From assembly GCA_038527375.1 (NCBI GenBank), contig JBCBFU010000011.1:1-64000 (forward strand): 64,000 bases of DNA, written 5' to 3'. Positions 23,794 through 32,330 of this stretch are shown in pieces (the stretch's first letter is position 1; every line of letters begins with the position of its first letter). Both the position numbers and the translations under genes were made by a program. Origin of the DNA: Shimia_B sp038527375. GTDB lineage: Bacteria; Pseudomonadota; Alphaproteobacteria; Rhodobacterales; Rhodobacteraceae. The notes under the pieces were generated by a model, which saw only the letters and a list, made by a program, of their open reading frames with translations, searched no databases and was not told where the DNA came from.

Positions 23794-25143
23794 ATGGCGC
23801 TGTCGACGGGACAAAAGATCGGCTGGGGACTGGCCGATATGGGGATCGTGGTCTTTGTGATCATCAAGCAGCTTTTGGTGCTGGCCTTCCTGACAAGCTA
23901 TCTGGGGATCGACGCGGCCACGGCAGGGGCGATTGCCACGGGCGTTCTGCTCTTTGACATGATCACGGACCCGGCCATCGGGTATCTGAGCGACCGGACG
24001 CACACCCGCTGGGGCCGCCGCATCCCGTGGATGATCGCGGGTGCGGTCGTTCTGGCGCTGGGCACGTACCTGATGTTTGCGGTCCCGCCGGGGAACACGC
24101 CGGGGTTCAACGCGCTGTGGTTCACGGCCTTTTTCGTCCTGGCGACCGTGGGGTTCACCATGGTGTCGATCCCCTATGGCGCGACGGCGGGTGAGATGAC
24201 GCAGGACGCGCGCGAACGCTCTGCCATGGTGGCGTGGCGGATGGGCTTTGCCTCGGTGGGCATTCTCATCGGGGGCGCGCTGCTGCCCGCCCTTGCGGGC
24301 AACACGTTGGAAGGCCACGCGCGTGCGGCCCTGATCGTGGCGCCGATCATCATCGGGGCGATCTGGCTGAGCGTCTTCATCACCCGCAAGGCCCCGCGCA
24401 TCGCGCTGCCATCGAGCGTGTCGCCCATCAAGATGATGGGATTGGTCGTAGGCAACAGGCCCTTTCTGCTCCTCGCGGTGCTTTACGGCGTGATGACATT
24501 CGCGGTGGCGTTGATCACAGCCGGTCTGGCCTTTGCCGTGCTCTACCTGATCCGCGACGCGGGCGGTACGCCGTTGTCCGGTCTGGCTGCGGGGTTGGGG
24601 GCCTTATCGCTGCTCTTGGGCATGTTCGTCTTTGGCTCGATCCTGAGCCAGATCGTCTGGGTGATCCTGTCGAACCGTGTGGGCAAGACCGTGGCCCTCG
24701 CTCTGGGGCTTGGGGCCTATATCGCGCTTCTGGTGGCGCTCTATCTTGCGCTGCCATCGACGAATATCACGGCGATTGCGGGGCTGTTCCTGATCGCGGG
24801 CTTCACCAACGGATCGTATCAGCAGATCCCGTGGGCGATGTATCCCGACCTGATGGATGTGACCCGGCGCGAGACGGGCGAGGCAATCGAAGGCGCGTTT
24901 TCGGCGATCTGGCTCTTTGGTCAAAAGCTCGCCAATGCGCTGGCGCCTGGGGCGATGGGCCTGATCCTGTGGGCCTTTGGCTGGCAATCGACGACCGAGG
25001 GCCGGGTGGAGCAACCCGCGCAGGCGGTGGATGCGCTGCACTATGCGATGACGCTGGTGCCTGCGGCGATCTTTGTGGTGTCGATCCTGGCGCTGATTGC
25101 GATCTACCGGCCCATGGCCGCGCGTGTCGTGCCGCGCCCGTGA
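23794..25143 (+). CDS. MFS transporter, GPH (MelB-like) family
   Basis: Membrane transporter of 449 residues with 12 helices. The GPH signature is visible: the D-rich helix-2 segment FDMITDPAIGYLSDRTHTRWGRRIPWM, matching the cation-binding aspartates of MelB, then GFTMVSIPYGATAGEMTQDARERSAMVAWRM. This branch transports glycosides or other small solutes with Na+ or H+. A start ATG at 23794 has GGGAGGG just before it. It overlaps the next gene by one base (TGATG), so they form a two-gene operon. Confidence 0.9.
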   Translation: MALSTGQKIGWGLADMGIVVFVIIKQLLVLAFLTSYLGIDAATAGAIATGVLLFDMITDPAIGYLSDRTHTRWGRRIPWMIAGAVVLALGTYLMFAVPPGNTPGFNALWFTAFFVLATVGFTMVSIPYGATAGEMTQDARERSAMVAWRMGFASVGILIGGALLPALAGNTLEGHARAALIVAPIIIGAIWLSVFITRKAPRIALPSSVSPIKMMGLVVGNRPFLLLAVLYGVMTFAVALITAGLAFAVLYLIRDAGGTPLSGLAAGLGALSLLLGMFVFGSILSQIVWVILSNRVGKTVALALGLGAYIALLVALYLALPSTNITAIAGLFLIAGFTNGSYQQIPWAMYPDLMDVTRRETGEAIEGAFSAIWLFGQKLANALAPGAMGLILWAFGWQSTTEGRVEQPAQAVDALHYAMTLVPAAIFVVSILALIAIYRPMAARVVPRP

Positions 25144-26030
25144 TGGCACGCGTGATGCGGGAGCCGCTTCCCACGGATGCCGTTGATCTGGAGGCCCACC
25201 TGACGCGGGCCGAGGCGGGGGTTGCGCATCTAAGACCCGGGGCGGCCCGTCAGGTCGTTTGGGCCGCGACGCCGGGCGACGTTAGCGACGTTGCCGTGGT
25301 TTATGTGCACGGCTTTTCGGCCAGTGCTGCCGAAATCCGCCCGGTTCCGGATGCCGTGGCCGAGGCGTTGGGCGCGAACCTCTATTTCGCGCGGCTGACC
25401 GGGCATGGCACGGATGGCGATGACATGGGGCGCGCGCGTCTGCCCGATTGGCAGGCCGATGTGGCCGAGGCCATGGCCATCGGGCGGATGATCGGGCGCC
25501 GGGTGATCGTGATGGGCTGTTCGACCGGATGCCCGCTGATCTTGTCTGAGATGGCGCGCGATGATGCGGGTGTGGCGGGTGTCGTGTTCGTGTCGCCCAA
25601 TATCGCGCTGGCCAATGGGGCGGTGCAGAAGTTGCTGCGGCTGCCCCTCGCGCGGCGTTGGGTGCCGTGGATCATGGGACGGCGGCGGTCGTTCGAGCCC
25701 GAGAGCCCGGCCCACGCGGCGGCGTGGACGGTCGAATATGACAGTCAGGCGGTCTTTACGATGATGGACGCCGTGCGTGCCGGCGAAGCCATTGATCCCG
25801 CCCAATTCGACGCGCCTTTGCTGATGATCGGCAATCCCGGTGACGGTGTCGTGTCGTGGCAGGCCGCTCAGGCCATGGCCGCCCGCTGGGGCGGTCCGGT
25901 GGAAACCATGGAGGTCACAGGCGACAGTGGCGCCGATGCGCATGTGATTCTGGGGGACATCATGGCCCCGCGCAGCACCAAGGCGGCCTTGCCGGGTATC
26001 CTTGCGTGGGTGAAATCCTTGGTTTCCTGA
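25143..26030 (+). CDS. alpha/beta hydrolase, monoacylglycerol-lipase-like
   Basis: Serine hydrolase of 295 residues. The fold begins AVVYVHGFSASAAEIRPV (HGFSAS), then FARLTGHGTDGDDMGRARLPDWQADV, nucleophile elbow VMGCSTGCPL (GCSTG), the acid-containing MIGNPGDGVVSW, and His in DAHVILGDIMAP. The TGHG and elbow spacing suit the lysophospholipase/carboxylesterase group. It is coupled to the GPH transporter by a TGATG overlap, so it could act on the imported solute, but that is inference. No signal peptide. Confidence 0.85.
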   Translation: MARVMREPLPTDAVDLEAHLTRAEAGVAHLRPGAARQVVWAATPGDVSDVAVVYVHGFSASAAEIRPVPDAVAEALGANLYFARLTGHGTDGDDMGRARLPDWQADVAEAMAIGRMIGRRVIVMGCSTGCPLILSEMARDDAGVAGVVFVSPNIALANGAVQKLLRLPLARRWVPWIMGRRRSFEPESPAHAAAWTVEYDSQAVFTMMDAVRAGEAIDPAQFDAPLLMIGNPGDGVVSWQAAQAMAARWGGPVETMEVTGDSGADAHVILGDIMAPRSTKAALPGILAWVKSLVS

Positions 26031-26043
26031 GGGCTGAAGCCCC

Positions 26044-26061
26044 TTTGCATACGTTTGCAAA
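26044..26061. promoter_or_regulatory. LacI-type operator upstream of the HpsN-like gene
   Basis: TTTGCATACGTTTGCAAA is an 18-bp palindrome with eight of nine pairs matched and the central CG typical of LacI/GalR operators. It lies 65 bases before the start of the first gene of a cluster that encodes its own LacI-family regulator at 30388. Confidence 0.75.
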
Positions 26062-26125
26062 AACCGCTTGAGTGCGCGGTACTGACGGCTATGCTCTGGC
26101 GCGACAGCAAAGGAGGGTTGCGACC

Positions 26126-27451
26126 ATGGCCGAATATCTCAAACGCGGAAAGCCTGCCGAAGAGCGTGCCGAGGATGACGCCAAGGTGCGCGGCATCGTC
26201 GAGGGCATCCTGGGCGATATCGAGAGCCGGGGCGATGCGGCGGTGCGCGATTTGTCGGCCAAGTTCGACGGCTACGAGCCGCAGGCGTTCCGGCTGACGG
26301 CCTCGGAGATCGAGGCGGCCATGCAAAAGGTCACCACGCGCGAGATGAACGATATCCGGTTTGCGCAGGATCAGATCCGCAGCTTTGCCGAGGCGCAGAA
26401 GGCGTCGATGCACGATATCGAAGTCGAGACGATGCCGGGCGTGATCCTGGGCCACAAGAATATCCCTGTGAACTCGGTCGGGTGCTACGTGCCGGGCGGC
26501 AAGTTTCCCATGGTCGCCTCTGCCCACATGTCGGTTCTGACGGCCAAGGTCGCGGGGGTAAAGCGCATCGTGGCCTCGGCCCCGCCGGTGGACGGCGCGC
26601 CGCACCCTGCGATCGTGGCGGCTATGCACGAAGGCGGGGCGGATGAAATCCTTGTCCTTGGCGGCGTGCAGGCCGTGGGCGCGATGGCACTGGGCACCGA
26701 AAGCATCGCACCCGTCGATATGCTGGTGGGGCCGGGCAACGCGTTTGTGGCCGAAGCCAAACGGCAGCTTTTTGGCCGTGTGGGCATCGACCTTTTTGCC
26801 GGGCCGACCGAGACCTGTGTGATCGCGGACGAGACCGTCGATGGCGAGATGTGCGCGACGGACCTCCTTGGTCAGGCCGAGCACGGCTATAACTCGCCCG
26901 CCGTTTTGATCACGAACTCCCGCAAGCTGGCCGAGGACACGATGGCCGAGATCGAGCGCATTCTGGGCATCCTGCCTACGGCAGAGACCGCGCGGGTATC
27001 GTGGGAGGAGTATGGCGAGATCATCCTGTGCGACAGCTATGAGGAGATGCTGACGGTGAGCGAGGACATCGCGTCGGAGCATATCCAGGTGATGACCGAT
27101 CGCGATGACTGGTTCCTTGAGAATATGACCTCCTACGGGGCGCTCTTCCTTGGCCCCCGCACGAACGTTGCCAATGGAGACAAGGTGATCGGGACCAACC
27201 ACACGCTGCCCACCAAAAAGGCGGGGCGGTATACGGGCGGTCTGTGGGTCGGCAAGTTCATCAAGACGCATTCCTACCAGAAGGTCTTGACCGATGAGGC
27301 GGCAACGCTGGTGGGCGAATATGGCTCGCGCCTGTGCATGCTCGAAGGTTTCGTCGGCCATGCCGAACAGTGCAACGTGCGCGTGCGGCGCTATGGAGGG
27401 ATAAATGTGCCCTATGGCGAGGGCGCGCCCTATCGGGATGCGGCGGAGTAG
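26126..27451 (+). CDS. histidinol-dehydrogenase-family protein, HpsN-like
   Basis: Zn- and NAD-dependent four-electron dehydrogenase family, 441 residues. Expected HisD-family residues are present: zinc ligands Q250, H253 (GQAEHG), D352 and H412, and catalytic E318-H319 (ASEHIQVM). The rest differs from biosynthetic HisD and resembles the branch of sulfopropanediol dehydrogenase HpsN (GVILGHKNIPVNSVGCYVPGGKFPMVASAHMS and the SYQ segment after FIKTHSY). The context is catabolic: no his genes, but SDR, SnoaL and LacI genes downstream. A strong AAGGAGGG site precedes the ATG. DHPS as substrate is possible, not shown; hpsO, hpsP and the TRAP genes are absent. Confidence 0.8.
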   Translation: MAEYLKRGKPAEERAEDDAKVRGIVEGILGDIESRGDAAVRDLSAKFDGYEPQAFRLTASEIEAAMQKVTTREMNDIRFAQDQIRSFAEAQKASMHDIEVETMPGVILGHKNIPVNSVGCYVPGGKFPMVASAHMSVLTAKVAGVKRIVASAPPVDGAPHPAIVAAMHEGGADEILVLGGVQAVGAMALGTESIAPVDMLVGPGNAFVAEAKRQLFGRVGIDLFAGPTETCVIADETVDGEMCATDLLGQAEHGYNSPAVLITNSRKLAEDTMAEIERILGILPTAETARVSWEEYGEIILCDSYEEMLTVSEDIASEHIQVMTDRDDWFLENMTSYGALFLGPRTNVANGDKVIGTNHTLPTKKAGRYTGGLWVGKFIKTHSYQKVLTDEAATLVGEYGSRLCMLEGFVGHAEQCNVRVRRYGGINVPYGEGAPYRDAAE

Positions 27452-27517
27452 CGTGGCCTGCGTGCTGGGGGCGCTGCCCCCGCGCATTCGGCGTTCCCCC
27501 GGAGTTTTTGAAGAAAG

Positions 27518-28501
27518 ATGAAGATGGATTTGGCTGGGGCGAAGGCTGGTGTCGCGGAGTATGCAGCGGCGCTTTATGACGTCGAGGCGGGGAGCCTCGG
27601 GATCGTGGAACGTGTGCTGGGTGCGGCCGTGTGCCGGATGCCCGAGCCGTTCGAGGCGCAAGGCGTGGGCGCAGGCGACGTGTTCGCCGGGCTTTTTGTG
27701 GCATGGCCCGATCTGGAGCGGCGCGTCTTTATCTCCATCGCGGGTCAAGACGATGATGGCGCGATCTGGGTCGGGCAGGCGGGCTACTACACCGGGACCT
27801 TTGCGGCGCCATGGTTGGACATCCGGGCCACCAACCGCACGGCGCATATGCGGTTTCACGAGTTCTTTCGCATGGATGGCGACCGGGTGGTCGAGACGCA
27901 ATTCGGATGGGACATTCCTGAGGTCATGATGCAGGCCGGGGTCTGGCCTCTTGCGCCGTCGCTGGGGCGCGAATGGCTGGTCCCGGGGCCTGCGACCTGT
28001 GACGGGTTGGGGCCCCATGGGGACGGGGGCGACGACGCCAAGGCGCTGATTCTTGATATGCTGGTGCATATGTCGCGTCACCCGCGTGAAGGCGGGCCCG
28101 AGGTCATGGAGATGGACCGGTTCTGGCACCCAAAGATGCATTGGTACGGGCCTGCGGGGATCGGCACGGCACGGGGCATCGAAGGGTTCCGCCGGCACCA
28201 CCAGATCCCGTTTCTGGCCGCGATGCCGGATCGGGGATCGTACCGGGACAGGATGGGGTATCATTTCTTTGCCGAGGGCGATTTCGTGGGCGTCACGGGT
28301 TGGCCCAACATGAAGCAGACGCATTCCGATCCCGGTTGGTTGGGCCTGCCGCCCACGGGCAAGTTGATCACGCTGAAATCGCTGGATTTCTGGCGTGTTG
28401 AGAACGGGTTGATCCGCGAGAACTGGGTCTTGGTGGATCTCATCGACCTGTGCCAGCAGATCGGGATCGACGTGTTCGCGCGAATCCGGGAACTGGCATG
28501 A
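27518..28501 (+). CDS. SnoaL/NTF2-like protein with two domains
   Basis: Soluble protein of 327 residues made of two NTF2-like (SnoaL, polyketide-cyclase-like) units. The first covers about 25-140 (VFAGLFVAWPDLERRVFISIAGQDDDG ... MRFHEFFRMDGDRVVETQFGWDIPEVMMQAG). The second covers 185-320 (FWHPKMHWYGPAGIGTARGIEGFRRHHQIPFLAAMPD ... SLDFWRVENGLIRENWVLVDLIDLCQQIG). The closing I.ENWV.VD.....Q.G pattern is the standard ester-cyclase end. The enzyme activity is unknown. It lies 66 bases after the HpsN-like gene; a gene of the same family closes the cluster at 31383. Confidence 0.82.
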   Translation: MKMDLAGAKAGVAEYAAALYDVEAGSLGIVERVLGAAVCRMPEPFEAQGVGAGDVFAGLFVAWPDLERRVFISIAGQDDDGAIWVGQAGYYTGTFAAPWLDIRATNRTAHMRFHEFFRMDGDRVVETQFGWDIPEVMMQAGVWPLAPSLGREWLVPGPATCDGLGPHGDGGDDAKALILDMLVHMSRHPREGGPEVMEMDRFWHPKMHWYGPAGIGTARGIEGFRRHHQIPFLAAMPDRGSYRDRMGYHFFAEGDFVGVTGWPNMKQTHSDPGWLGLPPTGKLITLKSLDFWRVENGLIRENWVLVDLIDLCQQIGIDVFARIRELA

Positions 28502-28546
28502 CCCCGAATGTTCCGTTAATGTTCCAGTTAGACAAGGAGATCTGAC

Positions 28547-28978
28547 ATGGAACAGCGCGTATCCCTCATCACTCTGGCTGTGGCCGATATGGAGGCCTCC
28601 GCGGCCTTTTACGAGGCGCTGGGCTGGCAGCGGGTCGAGAGCCAGGACGGCGTGATCGCCTTTGACCTGATCGGGTCGACGCTGGGCCTTTATCCCAAGG
28701 CGGCGCTGGCCAAGGAGGTGGGCGTCGCGCCTGAGCAAGTTGGCGGGTTTTCAGGCATCGTGTTGTCCTACAACGTCCGGGAGAAGGCAGATGTGGCACC
28801 CGTGCTGGCGGCGGCCGCCGCTGCAGGCGGGCGCGTAATCAACGAGGCCCAAGACGTGTTCTGGGGCGGGCATCACGGGCATTTCGCCGATCTGGACGGA
28901 CATATCTGGGAGGTCGCGCACAATCCGTTCTCGCCGCTGGGGCCAGATGGCGCGTTCCAGTGGAACGGTGTGGCGTGA
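28547..28978 (+). CDS. VOC-family (glyoxalase/dioxygenase fold) protein
   Basis: Protein of 143 residues with paired beta-alpha-beta-beta-beta modules. It starts RVSLITLAVADMEASAAFYEALGWQRV and ends YWGGHHGHFADLDGHIWEVAHNPF-like: WGGHHGHFADLDGHIWEVAHN. The likely metal ligands include the His/Glu of the last module. The type resembles GlxA/YaeR-like VOC proteins of unknown substrate. A clear AAGGAGA site precedes the ATG. Its stop overlaps the GTG of the next gene (GTGA), tying it into the cluster. Confidence 0.83.
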   Translation: MEQRVSLITLAVADMEASAAFYEALGWQRVESQDGVIAFDLIGSTLGLYPKAALAKEVGVAPEQVGGFSGIVLSYNVREKADVAPVLAAAAAAGGRVINEAQDVFWGGHHGHFADLDGHIWEVAHNPFSPLGPDGAFQWNGVA

Positions 28979-29631
28979 GGCAGCCGCGGTCGTTCCTCGC
29001 GCTGGAGGCGCTGGGGCGCGAGCGCCTGTCGCGGCATTTTGAGATGCGCAATTTTATGACCTCGGAGATTGCGAATTTCCATCAGCTGCAGAACTTCCCC
29101 GGTGATCCGGATCTGGCGTTGGCCGCCGGGCGGGCGCTTGCGCAGCACTGCCTTGACCCTTTGGTCGAGACCTTCGGGCCGATCGACATCCGGTCGGGCT
29201 ATCGCAGTCCGGAGATGAACCATTTTGGGGCGACGGTCGCCAAGCCGCAGAAATGCGCGCGCAATGAGGCCAATTACGCCCATCACATCTGGGACGTGCG
29301 GGATGCCAAGGGGCGCATGGGGGCCTGTGTGAGCGTGGCGATCCCTTGGTTTGCCGCGCAGTACAACCGGGGCCGGGACTGGCGCGATCTGGCGTGGTGG
29401 CTCTTTGATCATCTGGAGTTTCAGGAGGTCTATTTCTTTCCCAAGAATGCGGCCTTCAACATCCATTGGCGCGAAGGGCACATGGCCCATCGCATCCTGT
29501 CTTATGCCACGCCCAAGGGTGTGCTGTACAAACCCGGGTTGACGCCCGATCCTGACCGGCGGCGGCGCTATGGGGATTTCCCCGAGTTTCGCGGCATATC
29601 CTATCCACCCATCCCGGGAGAGAGCCCATGA
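28975..29631 (+). CDS. conserved protein of unknown function, 218 aa
   Basis: Not firmly recognised. The middle contains IDIRSGYRSPEMNHFGATVAKP, which resembles the RSGYRSPEVN motif of M15-type D-Ala-D-Ala peptidases, and NYAHHIWDVRDAKGRMG, but the rest of the M15 zinc site is not clear. Further motifs are AIPWFAAQYNRGRDWRDLAWWLFDHLEFQEVYFFPKNAAFNIHWREG. There is no signal peptide, which argues against a cell-wall role. A GTG at 28975 overlaps the VOC stop; the stop overlaps the SDR start (ATGA). Translation coupling on both sides indicates a role in the cluster pathway. Confidence 0.72.
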   Translation: MRQPRSFLALEALGRERLSRHFEMRNFMTSEIANFHQLQNFPGDPDLALAAGRALAQHCLDPLVETFGPIDIRSGYRSPEMNHFGATVAKPQKCARNEANYAHHIWDVRDAKGRMGACVSVAIPWFAAQYNRGRDWRDLAWWLFDHLEFQEVYFFPKNAAFNIHWREGHMAHRILSYATPKGVLYKPGLTPDPDRRRRYGDFPEFRGISYPPIPGESP

Positions 29632-30377
29632 CATTGCCCCGCACCCCTTCGTTCCGGTTGGACGGGAAACGCGCCTTTGTGCCCGGCGGCTCGCGCGGGA
29701 TCGGGCTGGGCTGCGCGATGGCCTTGGCAGAGGCCGGCGCGCATGTGGTGATCGCGGCCCGGTCGCAAGGGCAGGTGGACGAGGCCGCGGAGGCGATCCG
29801 AGAGGCCGGGTATTCGGCGGAAGGCGTGGCGCTTGATGTCACCGACCTCGATGCGACGGCGGCGGCCATGGGGGACCGGGTTGACGTGCTGTGCAATTCC
29901 GCCGGTGTCGCGCGCCATGGACCCGTGATGGAGACGACGCCCGAGGATTTTGATCTGGTGGTCAACCTGAACCTGCGGGCGGCCTATTTCATGGCGCAGA
30001 TGGCGGCCAAGCGGATGCCTTCGGGTGGCTCGATCATCCAGATCAGTAGCCAGATGGGCCATATCAGCGGGGTGGACCGCGCCGTCTATTCCGCGACCAA
30101 GCACGGGGTCGAGGGGATGACCAAGGGCATGGCGATCGAGTTCGGGCCGATGAACATCCGCGTCAACACGATCTGCCCGACCTTTATCAAGACGCCGCTG
30201 ACCGAGGCCACGTTCCAGAACCCCGAGCGGGTGGCGTGGATCGAGGAGAAGATCAAGCTGGGCCGCATTGGCGAGATCGAGGACATCATGGGGGCGGTGC
30301 AATTCCTCGCCTCGGACGCCTCGGCCATGGTGACGGGCACGGCGCTGATGGTGGATGGCGGGTGGACCGCCGGGTGA
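29628..30377 (+). CDS. short-chain dehydrogenase/reductase
   Basis: NAD(P)-dependent oxidoreductase of 249 residues, classical SDR type. The Rossmann motif is PGGSRGIGLGCAMALAEAG (GGSRGIG), the structural motif CNSAGVA replaces the usual NNAG, and the catalytic Ser...Tyr-X3-Lys appears as ISSQMGHISGVDRAVYSATKHG (YSATK). The C-terminal GGWTAG end is standard. The Arg/Ser after the first strand (AARSQ) suggests NADP could be used. It overlaps its upstream neighbour by four bases and precedes the LacI gene. It probably oxidises a hydroxyl in the cluster's substrate. Confidence 0.92.
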   Translation: MTLPRTPSFRLDGKRAFVPGGSRGIGLGCAMALAEAGAHVVIAARSQGQVDEAAEAIREAGYSAEGVALDVTDLDATAAAMGDRVDVLCNSAGVARHGPVMETTPEDFDLVVNLNLRAAYFMAQMAAKRMPSGGSIIQISSQMGHISGVDRAVYSATKHGVEGMTKGMAIEFGPMNIRVNTICPTFIKTPLTEATFQNPERVAWIEEKIKLGRIGEIEDIMGAVQFLASDASAMVTGTALMVDGGWTAG

Positions 30378-30387
30378 GCGCGTTGCG

Positions 30388-31383
30388 ATGAAAAAGGTTA
30401 CGTCGAGCGATGTGGCGCGGCTGGCCGGGGTCAGCCAATCGGCGGTGAGCCGGGTCTTTTCGGGTGCCTCGGCCAGCCCGGAGACCGCGCGCAAGGTGCG
30501 CGAGGCGGCGGCGGAGCTGGGATATAGGCCCAATGTCTTGGCGCGCAGCCTGATCACAGGGCGGTCCCGGATCATCGGCTTGGTGGTGGCCTATTTGGAG
30601 AACCCGTTTTACCCCGACGCGCTGGAGCGAATGTCGAAGGCGCTGCAGGCGCAGGGCTATCACACGTTGATCTTCATGGCCTCTTGGTCGTCGGACGTGA
30701 ACCGAGTGGTGCAGGAACTGCTGGATTACCAGGTCGACGGGATCATCGCGGCCTCGGTCGCGGTGTCGGATACGCTGGTGGACCGGTGCAAGTCCGCAGG
30801 CATCCCGGTGGTCCTGTTCAACCGGGGGCAGCCCGGGGGCGGGCTGACTCAGGTGACGTCGGACAACCGGGCGGGGGCGGCAGCCGTGGCGCGGCATCTG
30901 ATTGCCGGGGGGCATGAGAGGATTGCCCATGTGGCAGGCTGGGATGGCTCGCAGACTGGGCGCGACCGGGCCGAGGGGTTTCTGGCTGCTATGGCGCAGG
31001 CGGGGCGCAGCCCGGTGGCGGTGGTGCCGGGGGATTATGATCGCGAAAAGGCGGCTGCGGCGGCCGAGCATCTTGTGGATGTTCATCGCGCGGACGCCAT
31101 ATTCGTGGGCAACGACCACATGGCATTTGGCGTGATCGACGCGCTGCGCTATCGGCGCGGGATGCGGATGGGCGAGGATGTGAGCATCGTGGGCTATGAC
31201 GACGTGCCGATGGCGTGCTGGTCGTCCTATGACCTGACCACGATCCGCCAGCATTCGGGCCGCATGGTTGACGCTGCCGTGGGGCGGATGATGGCGATGA
31301 TCGAAGGCGGTGATCACACCGCCCAGAGGATTGAAATTGACGGAACGCTGATCCAACGCGGGTCCAGCAGAAAAGAGGCGTGA
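30388..31383 (+). CDS. LacI-family transcriptional regulator
   Basis: Repressor-type regulator of 331 residues. The N-terminal HTH is VTSSDVARLAGVSQSAVSRVFSGASASPETARKVREAAAELGYRPNVLARSL, a textbook LacI headpiece with hinge. The periplasmic-binding-like core follows (IIGLVVAYLENPFYPDALERMSKALQAQGYHTLIF ... DAIFVGNDHMAFGVIDALR ... VSIVGYDDVPMA). The ATG at 30388 is chosen because it begins just before the headpiece. It likely binds the 18-bp palindrome at 26044 and responds to the substrate of the cluster. It is translationally coupled to the next gene (TGATG). Confidence 0.93.
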   Translation: MKKVTSSDVARLAGVSQSAVSRVFSGASASPETARKVREAAAELGYRPNVLARSLITGRSRIIGLVVAYLENPFYPDALERMSKALQAQGYHTLIFMASWSSDVNRVVQELLDYQVDGIIAASVAVSDTLVDRCKSAGIPVVLFNRGQPGGGLTQVTSDNRAGAAAVARHLIAGGHERIAHVAGWDGSQTGRDRAEGFLAAMAQAGRSPVAVVPGDYDREKAAAAAEHLVDVHRADAIFVGNDHMAFGVIDALRYRRGMRMGEDVSIVGYDDVPMACWSSYDLTTIRQHSGRMVDAAVGRMMAMIEGGDHTAQRIEIDGTLIQRGSSRKEA

Positions 31384-32330
31384 TGCGCGGGTTTAGCAAC
31401 GAATTCAAAGATTTCCCGGACTACATCCTGAAGATCACTAAGGAGATTTGGGAAGATCGGGGTCTGGGCGGCAAGATGAAGGACTACTACCACCCCGACG
31501 TGGTGGTGCGCACGCCCGCTGGCATCGCCTTTGGCGAGGCCGGGATGACCGCAGGGACCATGGCCAACCTGACAGAGTTTCCCGACCGCGTGTTGCTGGG
31601 CGAGGATGTGATCTGGTCCGGCGACCCTGAGGCCGGGATGTTGTCGTCCCACCGATTGCTCAGCACGGCCACCCACCATGGCGGGTCCTTCGGGCCGGCG
31701 ACGGGGATCAAGCTGGTCTATCGCGGGATCGCGGACTGCTACGCCCATGAGAACATGATCTCGGACGAGTGGTTGGTGCGCGACAACGGCGCGATCATCC
31801 GTCAATTGGGCATGACGCCCGAAGACTTTGTGCGCCGCGAGCAGGACGCGGGCCGCGCGCCCGGGGCCTTTACCCCCGCAGTCGACCGCGACGGGCCGTA
31901 TCTGGGCCGTGGCAATGACAATGAATGGGGGGCCACCTATGCCGATTACCTGTCGCGCATCATGCGGGGTGATCTGGCGGTCATCCCCGAGAAGTGGGAC
32001 CGCGCAGTGCACTGCGAATATCCGGGCGGCGTGCGCGGCCATTCGCACGGGGCGGCGGATGCGTTCTGGCTGGGCCTGCGGTCTGCGTTCCCCTCGGCGG
32101 AGTTCAAGATCAACCATGTGATCGGCCGCGAAGACCCGATGCTCAGCCCCCGGGCCGCGGTGCGGTGGAGCCTTGACGGCACCCATGACGGGTGGGGCGC
32201 CTTTGGAAGGCCCACGGGCAAGCCTGTGCATGTGATGGGCATCTGCCACGCCGAGTTCGGTCCGTGGGGCCTGCGGCGGGAATACGTTGTCTTTGATGAA
32301 ATCGCGATCTGGGCGCAGGTCCTGGCCTGA
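31383..32330 (+). CDS. SnoaL-like NTF2-fold protein, second of the cluster
   Basis: Soluble protein of 315 residues with two NTF2-like units: about 15-150 (ITKEIWEDRGLGGKMKDYYHPDVVVRTPAGIAFGEAGMTAGTMANLTEFPDR ... LVYRGIADCYAHENMISDEWLVRDNGAIIRQLGM) and about 180-310 (YADYLSRIMRGDLAVIPEKWDRAVHCEYPGG ... REYVVFDEIAIWAQVLA). The same architecture as the gene at 27518 suggests a divergent paralogue or a paired function. The enzyme activity is unknown. It is the last gene of the cluster; its ATG overlaps the LacI stop, and a GTG one codon earlier is possible. Confidence 0.82.
   Translation: MRGFSNEFKDFPDYILKITKEIWEDRGLGGKMKDYYHPDVVVRTPAGIAFGEAGMTAGTMANLTEFPDRVLLGEDVIWSGDPEAGMLSSHRLLSTATHHGGSFGPATGIKLVYRGIADCYAHENMISDEWLVRDNGAIIRQLGMTPEDFVRREQDAGRAPGAFTPAVDRDGPYLGRGNDNEWGATYADYLSRIMRGDLAVIPEKWDRAVHCEYPGGVRGHSHGAADAFWLGLRSAFPSAEFKINHVIGREDPMLSPRAAVRWSLDGTHDGWGAFGRPTGKPVHVMGICHAEFGPWGLRREYVVFDEIAIWAQVLA

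Noticed and set aside
25868..28738. 956-codon open frame on the minus strand.
   Set aside because: It spans several well-supported plus-strand genes with conserved motifs and is His/Arg-rich, as expected for the antisense of high-GC genes.
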